From positions 39,429,564 through 39,493,563 of the forward strand of contig CM054177.1 in NCBI GenBank assembly GCA_028829895.1: 64,000 nt of DNA, given 5' to 3'. Shown in pieces: positions 22,771 through 35,149 of the stretch (its first letter is position 1; every line of letters begins with the position of its first letter). The notes under the pieces were generated by a model. The model did not search any database, was not told where the DNA came from, and worked only from the letters and a program-made list of their open reading frames with translations. The DNA is from Sinotaia quadrata (Eukaryota; Mollusca; Gastropoda; Architaenioglossa; Viviparidae). A program made the position numbers and the translations under genes.

Positions 22771-23734
22771 CATTATTAAAGACACGGTACTAGCTATCAA
22801 CACGTGTCAGTTCTGGGACAATAACAAGGAATTATTATTGTGACATCAGTTTCCAGTGAATCGTGTCATGCAGTATGTTTAAAGAAAATATGCCGGATGA
22901 CAGACCAAAGTCAATAATAGTTAACATGCTTAGCTGAACTTATTCTTTACTAATGTTATACGACCATTTTCCCAAGAAATAAATTATGTTGACCTATGAC
23001 CTATACATACCCATGACTAATGTTAAACAATCTATTGAAGAAAACATGAAGAATGGAGAGAACAATAACAGTAGATGTATCCATGAATGATTTTATACAC
23101 ACTTTCCAAGAAAGCATGTAGGGTGGGCAGGGGACCAAAGCCATTAAGAAATGAATTGTGAAGTAAACTAATCCATGAGTAATATTGCGTGCTTCCCAAG
23201 AAAACATACAGTGTGAGAAAACAAAGCCTGTATTCAATGCACACGTTGGTTTTGTATGTAGGGCGATATAGCATTTGACGAAAGACGTATTAAGAAGTTG
23301 AGCTGCAATCAATTGTTAATGTCTACCAGTCTGCTAGCTTATATCTCCTGATTCTACAGACATTTCCCTAGAGGTGTCAGAACTAACCCATGTATAACAA
23401 GAAGTGAGGAAATAATTCCATCGTATTTAAATATTTCAAACGAAAATTAAAATTTATAGAAAGACGATATTAGAAGTTGACCAAACTTTTACAGGAAAAC
23501 ATAAAGAAACGTAATAGTTTCCTCATTGGACATTAATGCTAAACAATACAGTTTGTTGGAGTAAGCCTGAACTAGATATGTATTAAACTAAAACTGAAAA
23601 CTGTATTATGTATTAGAAACATATAGGTTCGTTAAAATGAAGAAGGAAGTTTCATCATTTGGTAATTTTTATATTTTATAGTTAAAAAATAGTGTAACTT
23701 TCTAGTCCAGGGTTAGGTGTTTATATAGGAAATA
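22771..23734. other. unique DNA with faint long-period repeats
   Basis: Segments of the type ATCCATGAnTAAT..TTnCCAAGAAAACAT recur near 22975, 23025, 23080 and 23170, suggesting a very old repeat of about 50-90 bp. Two overlapping minus-strand open frames (103 and 80 codons) have no recognised similarity. Confidence 0.4.
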
Positions 23735-24090
23735 ACTATGCAGTGTTACAGGCAGTTATATAGAACAAAACTAGTGCAATGTTACAGACAGTTATACAGA
23801 ACAAAATTAGTGCAATGTTATAGACAGTTATACAGAACAAAACTAATGCAATGTTACAGGCAGTTATACAGAACAAAACTAGTGCAATATTACAGGCAGT
23901 TATATAGAACAAAACTAGTGCAGTATTACAGGCAGTTATACAGAACAAAACTAGTGCAGTATTACAGGCAGTTATATAGAACAATGCTAGTTGCAGTGTT
24001 ACAGGCAGTTATATAGAGCAATGCTAGTTGCAGTGTTACAGGCAGTTATATAGAACAATGCTAGTTGCAGTGTTATAGGCAGTTATCTTT
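23735..24090. repeat. 36-bp minisatellite array
   Basis: About ten copies of a 36-bp unit containing GGCAGTTATATAGAACAAAA; AGTGCA at 23881 and 23917 fixes the period. The last three units are variants with GCTAGTTGCAG. Both strands are open across the array because the unit is 12 codons long. Confidence 0.95.
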
Positions 24091-24744
24091 AACAAAATCA
24101 ATGTATTTTGTGACGAAACCCTCTTAGTTAATGATTATTATTAATATTATTTAATTAATTAATCATACATAACTCAAGTGATGAGAATCTTAATTTATGT
24201 TAATAATTATCCAGCAGATACCCCTCATCTCTCTCACTTGGCGGATATGTGGATACTGTAAAAGTTTTCTCTCTTCCACAGCATTAAGACAACATTTGCC
24301 ATCACAAAATATTCTATAGGTGGAAAACGTCTTACTGTAGGATAAGACAAATCCGGCTTTAATCTATATTTAGCGAGCTCCCATCCACCCACTTTCTTCT
24401 CCAGCATAAGCTTATCAGTATGTGTAAGAATGTCAATAAATTTAACAATAAATTTATTAAATCAAAAATCAAACATACAAATGACAAATATATGAGAAAT
24501 ATTATCAAAAGTTCAATATCGAAGTATTTCATGAGCAGCAGCATTAACAATATCAGAAGTAAATCCTCCTTGATAGAGTTATTCGCCTTACTCAGGCTAA
24601 ACAGTTCACATATATATACTTCTTAATCATGCCGATAGTATAATACTCTCTTCTTTTCTCTCTCTGTTTTAACCTCCTGCCAGTGCCAATATACAATGCA
24701 TTTATACTTTATGATTCCAAGCCAGTACTAAACACCCAATGCAT
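24091..24744. other. AT-rich unique DNA
   Basis: No gene is recognised. Two short opposing open frames overlap at 24360-24620 without recognisable similarity. Confidence 0.4.
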
Positions 24745-24752
24745 ATATATAC

Positions 24753-25102
24753 CGGGGGTGCAAAAATCGCGGCCCGCGGGCCACATGCGGCCCAAGACAG
24801 GGCTCTATGCGGCCCCTGGAGGACTTTAGGATGCTACCATTATTTGTGGCCTGCAACAATCTCTGTTCGATTTTGAGGCTGGCGACTACAAAACTCAAAC
24901 CAAATATTGACAAAGTTGTTAACAACATTCAGGCTCACCCTTCTCACTGTTAGTGAGACAAAAACGAATGTAAAGCACATTATTTCATTATTTGTGTTGG
25001 ATTTTTTCTACTGAGCCATTCATGTGCAATCTGACTTGCGGCCCTTCAAGCACTATCACTTGGAAATTTGGCCCTCTGCCCTAAAATGTTTGTGCACCCT
25101 TG
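24753..25102. mobile_element. non-autonomous hAT element, 350 bp
   Basis: The ends are CGGGGGTGCAAAAAT and, at the right, the complement of CAAGGGTGCACAAACAT; both are slightly decayed from the hAT pattern CAGGGGTG. They are flanked by 8-bp duplications ATATATAC (24745-24752) and ATACATAC (25103-25110), identical at 7 of 8 bases. The left end carries the GGCCCGCGGGCC palindrome characteristic of a widespread hAT group in animals. There is no transposase; a 66-codon minus-strand open frame is incidental. Confidence 0.85.
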
Positions 25103-25110
25103 ATACATAC

Positions 25111-25470
25111 TCTACGATTTCAGGCCTATCAAACACACAGCACACAAATACTGTATGATTCTAAACCAGTATGAAACATACAGTGCACATACACTCCATG
25201 ATTTAATGTTGATATTAAAAATACAGAAATCATATTAAAAGCATGTATTCTCTTTCTACAGTATACAGAAAGCATGTTACAAACACGTGTTCCTTTACCA
25301 CAATATACAGAAAATATATTACAAATACGTATTTTCATTACATTATACAATAAAATATGTTGACTTAATCACATTGTATATAAAATATTGTCAATATGTT
25401 CTCCTTACTCATGCGATATCGGAAATTCATAGTACAGTTTTCTTATGCTAGAGCCTTGTTCTCCTTACCC
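25111..25470. other. AT-rich DNA with decayed repeats
   Basis: Motifs TACAGTATACAGAAAGCATG and TTACAAACACGT recur about every 50 bp between 25240 and 25390, probably an old tandem array. Confidence 0.45.
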
Positions 25471-25640
25471 AAGCTATACTTAACATGCTACAAATATGTT
25501 CTTACCAAATCTATACTTAACATGCTACAAATATGTTCTTACTCAAGCTATACTAAACATGCTACAAATATATTCTTACTCAAGCTATACTAAACATGCT
25601 ACAAATATGTTCTTACTCAAGATATACTTAACATGCTAGA
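25471..25640. repeat. 37-bp minisatellite, four to five copies
   Basis: Units of ACATGCTACAAATATGTTCT plus TACTCAAGCTATACTAA. Confidence 0.9.
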
Positions 25641-25789
25641 GAGGTGTTCAACTTACTATTGTCATGCATAGCAAATTATAAACATATATGCATACCTGCT
25701 CACACGTGTCTTTAAAAATACTGTATAGGAAAGAAAGCTAAATATTTCTCTGAAGACATGCTGTGCAGTATATAATACAAACATTACCA

Positions 25790-26055
25790 TTCATATATAC
25801 TGTACAAAGCAAACAACAAACACTTTCTGTTTAGACATGTCATACTAAACATACTAAAAACACTTTCCCTTAAGAAATTATATACCAAACAAACTACAAA
25901 CACTTTCCCTTTCGACATTTCGTACTAAACATATTAAAAACACTTTCCTTTAAGTAGTTTAAGACATACTATACCAAATATACTACAAACACTTTCTCTT
26001 TAGACATGTCTTACTAAATATACTAAAAACACTTTCTCTTTAGACATGTACAAAA
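25790..26055. repeat. degenerate ~40-60-bp repeats
   Basis: ACTAAAAACACTTTCTCTTT and TAGACATGTC..ACTAAA recur five to six times with substitutions and length changes. Confidence 0.75.
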
Positions 26056-26429
26056 TATGTAGCACACGCTTTCTTCTCCGATACGGGCTTACATCCCCTT
26101 CTAACCATTGCTTATGTCGCGGACGGTGCAAGAACCAATTTATATTTGGAAATGAGATATAAATATCATTGGGAGAGGTGTGAGAACATGTGTGGTGCAC
26201 TTACTAAGTGCATATTTACCTATCTTGTTCGAATATTACCTAACCTACAATAATTATTATCAACATCTACCTAGATCGCACATGACCTAATTTGTTGTCA
26301 CATTCCTTTACTTTCTTTTACCCAAACATATATATACATTACTCCTAAATACATACACACAAGTTCTATACTTAATCCAAACTGGTTCTCGTTATAAATG
26401 CTGTATATAAATTATATCTCTACCTATCC
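26056..26429. other. unique DNA
   Basis: No feature recognised. Confidence 0.4.
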
Positions 26430-27250
26430 CTTAGTCTTGTCGACCGTTGGAGCATCTCTGATGACTTGACAACCAGTTTCCTCCATTCCATTCTCTAATC
26501 TTCCAGTATTGATCAGTTTCTGTCCTTTCCACTCTGAGATGTTATCCTCCCATCTTTTCCTCTGTTTTCCTCTCTTTCGCCCTCCTTGCACAGTACCTTG
26601 CATGATTGTCTTGGCAAGCCTGTTGATCGTGTGACATGCCTAAACCCATTTCATTTTGCGATTTTTTCACAATAGCCAATAGCTCCAGAGGACCCAATGG
26701 CTTGCCTAATTATGTTTCCCATTTCCTTATTCGTGACATGATCATATATGAAATGCCAAGCGACCTTCAAATTCATCTAATTTCAGTAGCCTGTATCCTC
26801 CTTTCGAGATCCACTGTGAGGGTCTATGACTCACAGGCATATAAAAACACAGATACAACCAACGAGAACATCAGTCTGATCTTTGAGATGACTGAGATGT
26901 TTAAGTCTTTCTAAACTGTCTTCAGCCTTGCCATTGCTGTTAGTGTCATCGCAATCCTAAAATATATTTCAGGTTTTGAACCCTCGTGTGTCACGATGGC
27001 TCCTAAGTACTTGAATGAATTTATTAACTATTTCCAATTTCCTATCACCAATCATTGATGTCACTGTTGTTGGTCATCAATTTGGTCTTCTCTGCACTGA
27101 TTTCCATACCAAAAGCAGTAACTGTCCTGTCCACTTTTTCCACCAGTTGAGCTAGCTCTTCCTCATTTAATGCAAGGCCATCGACATCATCGACAAAGTG
27201 TAAGTTCGTACGATTTACGTACCACCAATACGTATTGCACTGTGATTTTA
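26430..27250 (-). pseudogene. decayed RTE-type retrotransposon reverse transcriptase, C-terminal half
   Basis: Read on the minus strand from 27250, conceptual translation in shifting frames gives the RT palm motif LHFVDDVDGLAL (about 27175-27210), then FGMEISAEKTKLM (about 27080-27115). It continues with WTLTVDLERRIQA (about 26810-26850), DHVTNKEMGNIIRQAIG (about 26690-26745) and QGTVQGGRKRGKQRKRWE (about 26545-26600). This series is characteristic of the RT and C-terminal tail of RTE-like elements that encode an AP endonuclease-RT protein. Several stops and frameshifts interrupt it. The 5' part is missing: the sequence runs into a minisatellite at about 27250. It is dead, and only the family is recognisable. 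Confidence 0.85.
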
Positions 27251-27600
27251 TGTCTTAGTCTCGGCAATTCAAGCAAAATTCACAACATTTTGTGTTGTTG
27301 TGTCAAGCAAAATTCATAACATTTTGTGTCTTTGTCTCAGTAGTTCATGCACAATTCATAAAATTTGGTGTCTTTGTCTCAGTAGTTCATGCACAATTCA
27401 TAAAATTTGGTGTCTTTGGCTCAGTAGTTCAAGCACAGTTCACGACATTTTGTGTCTTTGTCTCAGTAGTTCATGCACAATTCATAAAATTTGGTGTCTT
27501 TGTCTCAGTAGTTGAAGCATAATTCACAACTTTTTGTCTTTATGTCTCAACATTTCAAGCAAAATTCACATTTTGTGTCTCGGCAATTCAACAACAATTC
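27251..27600. repeat. 42-bp minisatellite array
   Basis: About eight copies of a unit containing GTCTCAGTAGTTCATGCACA and TTCATAAAATTTGGTGTCTTT. The central copies are nearly identical and the outer ones diverged. Open frames of 14-residue repeats on the plus strand are artefacts. Confidence 0.93.
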
Positions 27601-28470
<870 letters not shown>

Positions 28471-28474
28471 GATA

Positions 28475-28770
28475 TAAGGCGAAACCGGTGTTACAGCAAT
28501 CACTCATGAGTTACTTGTGTTACTCTGCCATATGTTGTGATAAAAGGTGTTACAGCAATCACTCAACAGTTGCTTGTGTTACCCTGCCATCTGTTGTGAT
28601 AAAAGGTGTTACAGCAATCACTCAACTTGTTACTTGTGTTACCCTGTCAGCTGTTGTGATAAAAGGTGTTACAGCAATCACTCAACAGTTACTTGTGTTA
28701 CCCTGTCAGCTGTTGTGATAAAAGGTGTTACAGCAATCACTCAACAGTTACTTGTGTTGTCCTGCGAGCT
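28475..28770. repeat. 59-bp minisatellite array
   Basis: Five copies of a 59-bp unit beginning GGTGTTACAGCAATCACTCA (28546 and 28605 fix the period), with short indels between copies. The 130-codon plus-strand open frame that begins here is not recognisable as a protein. Confidence 0.93.
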
Positions 28771-28985
28771 GTTGTTTGGTTTTAAAATGAACATCAAAAC
28801 AAAGATGCAGGAAGCTCGAATAATGCATTTTAATTTTAATATTATCGATTTCAAATCTAATCTACACAAAACAAGGACTGAATTAAATGCACATCAGTCA
28901 GCATACAGACAGTATTTCTTTCAGCCAATGTACAAATAATAGGAATACTGATACTTATGAAATAATGTAAATTAACATGTCCTAA
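28771..28985. other. unique spacer
   Basis: No feature recognised. Confidence 0.4.
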
Positions 28986-29585
28986 CGCGCAACCTGTACA
29001 TTTTGAAGTAATGTATATTAACTTGCAACATGTATATTTTGAAGTAATGTGTATTAACCTGCAACCTAAACATTTTGAAGTAATGTGTATTAACTTGCAA
29101 CCTAAACATTTTGAAGTAATGTGTATTAACTTGCAACCTAAACATTTTGAAGTAATGTGTATTAACTTGCAACCTAAACATTTTGAAGTAATGTGTATTA
29201 ACGTGCAATCTGTACATTTTGAAGTAATGTGTATTAACGTGCAACCTGTACATTTTGAAGTAATGTGTATTAACGTGCAACTTGTACTTTTTGAAGTAAT
29301 GTGTATTAACGTGCAACTTGTACTTTTTGAAGTAATGTGTATTAACTTGCAACCTGTACATTTTGAAGTAATGTGTATTAACTTGCAACCTGTACATTTT
29401 GAAGTAATGTGTATTAACTTGCAACCTGTACATTTTGAAGTAATGTGTATTAACTTGCAACCTGTACATTTTGAAGTAATGTGTATTAACGTGCAACCTG
29501 TACATTTTGAAGTAATGTGTATTAACTTGCAACCTGTACATTTTGAAGTAATGTGTATTAACTTGCAACCTGTACGCTTTTAGGT
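28986..29585. repeat. 36-bp minisatellite array
   Basis: About 16 copies of ATTTTGAAGTAATGTGTATT plus AACTTGCAACCTGTAC. The 12-codon period leaves one plus frame open for 190 codons and one minus frame for 216 codons. Variants (TAAACATT, GTACATTT, GTACTTTT) occur in contiguous blocks of 2-5 units, which indicates local homogenisation. Confidence 0.96.
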
Positions 29586-29985
29586 AGTGCGCAACAACAA
29601 ACATTAGCATGCATACTGCCATTCTGAGATATTTACTTTAAAATAAATACTATATTTTGAGGAATTTGCACATTATATAACTTACCATGCATTGACAAAC
29701 AAAGGTACACTATAAGATAAGGCACGTCCACAGGCAGAGTGTTCTTCTTTAAGGTAGGGTCCATTAACATGAAGACTATCTTCATACAGACTGTATATTT
29801 GTGAGGAAATTAAGACAAACTGACATGCAGCCCGAATGTGACCTTCTATCATGGCAAATGAAATTCAATATGTCGCAAACAGTTTGTACGTGGTGGAGAC
29901 ATCTAAGTCGTTGGCCTACTAGCAAAGATGCAGGTAAAAATAAAATATCATGGTGTATGTTCTTTTCGTTAATTAAAGTCCAGGA
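29586..29985. other. unique DNA
   Basis: No gene is recognised. Confidence 0.4.
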
Positions 29986-29987
29986 AC

Positions 29988-30122
29988 ACAGCGTAAAACA
30001 ATGATACACATTTGTCACACTCAGCGTAAAACAATGATACACACTTGTCACACTCAGCGTAAAACAATGATACACACTTGTCACACTCAGCGTAAAACAA
30101 TGATACACACTTGTCACACTCA
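29988..30122. repeat. 33-bp minisatellite, four copies
   Basis: Four near-perfect units of GCGTAAAACAATGATACACA plus CTTGTCACACTCA. Confidence 0.95.
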
Positions 30123-30289
30123 TGTGCCTTCAAACAAACTCTCAAACAGGTAAGATAACATATTTCGTGCATAGTTTTGAAATATGTGCATGAGCTTTAC
30201 TTCCTCTTTATATTGCAATCTTTAAAACCAAGTTTCACAACTATTGGAAACTAGGTATTTACCAGAATATCAAACTTTGACCGATGTTG

Positions 30290-30740
30290 TGATGTGTCGA
30301 GTGTGTTTATGTATTACAACGTTCAGTGTGTGTGTATCGAGCGCGTGTGTAACATGTGTTTCAGTATATGTCTTTCTATGTGTGTCATTTATGTGTTTCA
30401 AGCTTTGCGTGTATATGTATGTGTTATATATAAGTGTGTGTGTGTGTGTTCTTTGTGTGTTTGGGTGCGTAACCCTATACGTGTGTGTGTGTGTGTGTAT
30501 GTGTGTGTTAGTGCCTGTGTCTTGTGTATCGCAAGCTTTGGGTGTGTAAATGCGTGTTGTTTATGTGTGGGCGCCTTGTGATTTTTAAGCTATGGGTATG
30601 TAAATGTGTGTTTTATATTTGTGTGTGCCCTGTGTGTATCAAGCTTGGAATGTGTATATGTGTGTTGGGTGTGCACGTGTGTATAAGATTTGGTTATGTA
30701 TATGTGTGTAGCATGTGTGTTTTTGTTTTGTGTGTTGCTA
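30290..30740. repeat. decayed GT-rich region
   Basis: A long stretch dominated by GTGTGT, with recurring AAGCTTTGGGTGTGTAAATG-type segments about every 60-70 bp. It looks like a tandem repeat with embedded (GT)n. Cys/Val-rich open frames are artefacts. Confidence 0.65.
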
Positions 30741-30764
30741 TCACCACTAATTTTTATAGATACA

Positions 30765-31032
30765 ACATTAAATACTTGTCAGTCTCTATCTCCATCAATT
30801 AAAAAAATATAACATTAAACACCGGACAGACTCTATCTCCATCAATTAAAAAATATAGCATTAAGCACAGCAATTTAAAAAGATACATTAAACACTGGAT
30901 AATATCTATCTCCATCATTAAAAAATATAACAAAAGATACATTAAACACTGGATAATATCTATCTCCATCATTAAAAAATATAACAAAAGATACATTAAA
31001 CACTGGATAATATTTATCTCCATCATTAAAAG
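30765..31032. repeat. ~54-bp repeat, four to five copies
   Basis: Units contain ACATTAAACACTGGATAATA and TCTCCATCATTAAAAAATAT. Confidence 0.9.
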
Positions 31033-31295
31033 AAACAAAACAAACCTAAACGGAGCACGTTTGCCGATTTTTGCTGTAGTTCAGATATTACATTCGCCAG
31101 ACATTTTTGTAATTAGCAAAGATGCAATGGTATAATTGATTGACACTGACAGAATTCCTCATGCTAAGGTTTGTTAAGTCGGGCAACAGCGTTGGTCGTG
31201 TCTTTAAATACTCGCTAGCCTCCCTTGTACCATCAGTGGCACGGTTTGACACTATTTCCCGCTTTATTCTGTTGAAACAAAGCAGGTATTAATAG
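31033..31295. other. unique DNA
   Basis: No feature recognised. Confidence 0.4.
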
Positions 31296-31307
31296 TCGCG
31301 CGCGCGC

Positions 31308-31355
<48 letters not shown>
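31296..31355. repeat. (CG)n(TG)n alternating tract
   Basis: About seven CG steps are followed by about 23 TG steps without interruption. Alternating purine-pyrimidine tracts rich in CG are the classical Z-DNA-forming sequence. Confidence 0.95.
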
Positions 31356-31357
<2 letters not shown>

Positions 31358-31439
31358 TCTTGACTGATATTATATTACGTAATATTTTCCTAGCGATTAT
31401 GTTTGTTAACACATCTCTACACAAGTCAGCAGCAAATAA

Positions 31440-31925
31440 ATGCTTAACAATGCAACATTGAGTATATTTCTTCACCAGAAAGTCAGTAGCAAACAAACCA
31501 CAACACTAGCAAGTCAATAGTAAACACACTTCTTTGATAGCGGGTCCATTACAAACACTGCTCTATGCTAACAAGTCAATAATAAGCAAGCATATACACT
31601 AGCAAGTTAATAGTACATTTCTAAAGTAGCAAGTCAATAGTAAACAAAACTGTTCACTAACAAGTGAAAAGCACACTACCTCTTCACTAGCAAATCAATA
31701 GCAAACAAAAATCTCTTTTCTACAAGTCATTAGTGTCAAATCTATACACTAACAAATCAACAACAAACCATCTCTTCACTAACAAAGTCAATAGCAAAAA
31801 CACCTCTTCACTAGCAAGCATATATTTCCGCTTACAAATCTATACCCTAGCGAATAATAGCCAATAAATCTGTTCACTAGGAAAGTCAACAGCAAACACC
31901 TAACGCTAGCTAGTCGACAGCATGC
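31440..31925. repeat. degenerate ~30-40-bp repeats
   Basis: CACTAGCAAGTCAATAGTAAAC and relatives recur at least 12 times with many changes. Confidence 0.75.
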
Positions 31926-32066
31926 AGCCCTGTACACTGGATCAATAGCATACAAACCTGTACACTGGATCAATAGCATACAAACCTGTACACTGGATCA
32001 ATAGCATACAAACATGTACACTGGATCAATGACATACACACCTGTACACTGGATCAATAATATACA
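31925..32066. repeat. 28-bp minisatellite
   Basis: Five copies of TGTACACTGGATCAATAGCA plus TACAAACC. It may have arisen from one unit of the preceding degenerate array, since both share a TCAATAGCA core. Confidence 0.93.
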
Positions 32067-32300
32067 CCATAGATCGGCACTGTATTATCATGTATCAAGA
32101 CAAAATGTAGCAATATTATATGGACTACAAAAGACAACCATAGAAAGGCACTGTATTATCATGTATCAAGACAAAATGTAGCAATATTATATGGACTACA
32201 AAAGACAACCATAGAAAGGCACTGTATTATCATGTATCAAGACAAAATATAGCAAAATTATATGGACTACAAAAGACAACCATAGAAAGGCACTGTATTT
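32067..32300. repeat. 71-bp repeat
   Basis: Three full copies and a partial copy start at 32067, 32138, 32209 and 32280 with CCATAGAAAGGCACTGTATT. They are nearly identical. Confidence 0.95.
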
Positions 32301-32329
32301 GGAAATGACGGATATGTTCATAACTCATG

Positions 32330-32510
32330 CTTTACTTCTCGTTCATTGCAGTCTTGAAAATCTCAATGCATAAATTACTTCTCGTTCATTGCAGTCTTGA
32401 AAATCTTAATGCATAAATTACTTCTCGTTCATTGCAGTCTTAAAAATCTTAATGCATAAATTACTTCTCGTTCATTGCATTAACCACATTTTGTCTTGAA
32501 AACTGTAATG
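32330..32510. repeat. 43-bp repeat, four copies
   Basis: Units contain ACTTCTCGTTCATTGCAGTC and TTGAAAATCTTAATGCATAA. Confidence 0.93.
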
Positions 32511-32519
32511 CATAAATTA

Positions 32520-33030
32520 GTCAACGCTATCAGTTCACAGCAGTATATGCTATCAGATTGTATCACTCTATGTTGTCGGTATACATCAGTCAATGCTATC
32601 AGACTGTATCACTCTATGTTGTCGGTATACATCAGTCAATGCTATCAGATTGTATCACTCTATGTTGTCGGTATACATCAGTCAATGCTATCATTATACA
32701 TCTATCTATGCTATCACTCTACTCCAGTATTTGTTGCCACTATACGCCAGATTATGTTATCACTATACTCCAGTCTATGTTATCCCTAGACACCCGTATA
32801 TGCTGACAGTATATATCGTTCTATGCTATCAGTGCACACCAATCTATACGATCGTTATACATTAGTCTAAGTTATCACTATACATCAATCTACACCAACC
32901 AATGCTGTCGGTATACATCAATCTATGCTGTCAATATACACCAATCTATAATATCAGTATACATCAATCTATGCTGTCAATATACACCAATCTATAATAT
33001 CAGTATACATCAATCTATGCTGTCAGTATA
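32520..33030. repeat. ~23/46-bp repeats
   Basis: A 46-bp unit containing ATGCTATCAGATTGTATCAC and TCTATGTTGTCGGTATACATCAGTC forms three close copies. It then gives way to ~23-bp half-units of the form TATACATCAATCTATGCTGTC. All plus-strand frames are open but none is recognisable. Confidence 0.85.
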
Positions 33031-33171
33031 CAACTTTACAAACATGAATGAACGCAAACAATATAAAGTACAGTGCTGGAGTATATATAATTAACATAAA
33101 GATATTAGCCAATTTTGTAATCATAATCTAAATAATAATAATGAGCATTAAGTAGCACTAATTCTCTAAGG

Positions 33172-33508
33172 AGTTAACTCTAAATGCTCTCAGTAACTGT
33201 CTTAAACTCAACATTAGGACACAGGGAGTTAACTCTAAGCACTCTCAGTAACTGTCTTAAACTCAACATTAGGACACAGGGAGTTAGCTCTAAGCGCTTC
33301 AATAAGTGTTTTAAGCTCAACATAGAACACGGAGTTAGCTCTAAGTGCTTCAGTAAGTGTCTTAAACTCAACATTAGGACACAGGGAGTTAGCTCTAAGT
33401 GCTTCAATAAGTGTCTTAAACTCAACATTAGGACACAGGGAGTTAGCTCTAAGTGCTTCAGTAACTGTCTTAAACTCAACATTAGGACACAGGGAGTTAG
33501 CTCACTTA
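33172..33508. repeat. 54-bp minisatellite array
   Basis: Six copies of a unit containing AGGACACAGGGAGTTAGCTC and GTAACTGTCTTAAACTCAAC; one copy lacks AGG. The 18-codon period leaves both strands open (148 and 156 codons). The frames are repeat artefacts. Confidence 0.94.
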
Positions 33509-34170
33509 GGCTAGTTGCGTCTCTAGTAACTTTTCTGGATTTTGAAATATCTACCTTGCATTTTTGTTCAAAAGTATTTTTTTTCACAGTTTTCATAAAT
33601 AGTTTTGTTTCATTGTTATGTTCATTATAATATATGATAAGGTCATTCATTTATGACAGTTTAGAAATGTAATTCTTTAATGAGAAAATTAAACCTATAA
33701 GACAAATTGGACATCTTACACACACACACACGCTACGCATCCTCTTTGGACAGTTCTGACTATTTCTTTTAATGATATCGGTCCACGTAAAACCAGAAAG
33801 TACTTAATCACAGGTATTTAAGAACAGGAAAATGTAAAATTAACTGTGTAATGCATTCTTAAATTAAACACTAACATGTACAGGATAAAGTATTTACACG
33901 TATCCATGAAAATGGTATGATATCACAAATATACATGTAAAGGACCGTGTAATAACATATGCAGCTACACTTGATAATGTAACTACACAACAATACTTGT
34001 ACAGAATAATGAACAAAATTACAAACGCCTACTTAAACTGAAAAACAAGAAAGCTACCAAGATCACAATGTAATACTGGGAGAGAATTTCACATGCAATT
34101 ACTTGGTCCAAACTAATGAAATCCGTGCACAGGCGATTTCATGATCCATTAAGCCGAGTAAAACAGCACA
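33509..34170. other. unique AT-rich DNA
   Basis: A short (AC)6 tract at about 33718-33731. No gene is recognised. Confidence 0.4.
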
Positions 34171-34174
34171 GCAA

Positions 34175-34310
34175 ACAGAAAACAGATGGATGGATTATTT
34201 GCATTGAGAGTTTGGGCTGACAGATTAAAGACTCTGGACCAAGTGAGAAGTCAGACCCGAACTGAGGTATTAGACGCGACAGCTGCCCACTATACTGAAG
34301 GAAGTAAAAT
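34175..34310 (-). mobile_element. tRNA-derived SINE-like element
   Basis: On the minus strand TATAGTGGGCAGC (A-box-like, about 34284-34296) is followed about 30 bases from its start by CAGTTCGGGTCT (B-box-like). That spacing is typical of a tRNA gene or SINE head, and a tRNA-unrelated tail follows. The anticodon stem is not convincing, so it is not a functional tRNA gene. No flanking duplication was identified. Confidence 0.4.
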
Positions 34311-34845
34311 TGGGTCCGGCCATCAGGGAAATTAAATAGACTTAGATACTGTAAATCTGACTCAATGAAACAATTCTGTCAACACAAGATCTTTGTTAAG
34401 TGAAAAATGTAATCTCGTTCGATTTTGATCTCAATATTTAAAAATGTCATTGCCTTCGATATAAATGGATAGTGTAATTGTCAGTCCTCGTGATTTTGCG
34501 CGCATATTAGTGAATAGAATGGTGCACATTTGAACAAGTATATAGCTATGGAGCTCCGCCCAAGATCATACGTGCTCAAAAAATCATCTCATATTCATGA
34601 AAGATTAACTTTGCCCCAATGTCGTGTAATGTTAAAGCACATGGCTCCGCATGACCCCACAGGACACAACATAACACAGCACACACAAGAAATGGAAAAG
34701 TACGTACTGAATCCATTCAGATCTACATAATTACAAGCGGTACACATACTATGATTAAATATTCTTGCAATTTTTCTAAATAAATTGAGAAGCAAAGAAA
34801 ATGAAAAATAGGGACAAGAACTGATTGATTAACCCATAAGTTAAA
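34311..34845. other. unique DNA
   Basis: Two short opposing open frames (66 codons each, about 34530-34795) have no recognised similarity. Confidence 0.35.
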
Positions 34846-35045
34846 CATTACTAATTGTAATGTAAATAAATCAAATGAAAGATATTATATTGTAATGTGA
34901 ATAAATCAAATGAAAGATATTCTAATGTAATGTAAATAAATCAAAAGAAAGATATTCTATTGTAATGTAAATAAATCAAATGAAAGATATTCTTCGTTAT
35001 TCCACATGTTTGTGTTAAACGTAACGTGAATAAATCAAATATCGA
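34846..35045. repeat. ~38-bp repeat, four to five copies
   Basis: Units of TGTAATGTAAATAAATCAAA plus TGAAAGATATTCTAT. Confidence 0.92.
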
Positions 35046-35149
35046 CTCATCCACTTTTTTATGCAGTAGTACATGTAAGGATTTCTAAGACACTTCATGC
35101 TGATTATTAAATATAATAAAAATTCCTGGTATATAAGCGTGCACGACAT

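Noticed and set aside
30244..30802. Cys/Val-rich open frames that look like small secreted cysteine-rich peptides
   Set aside because: They are translations of GT-rich low-complexity DNA; the cysteines come from TGTGTG rather than a defined framework, and no signal peptide-propeptide layout exists.
33180..33650. 148- and 156-codon open frames on opposite strands
   Set aside because: A 54-bp array, a multiple of three without stops, explains both. No known domain.
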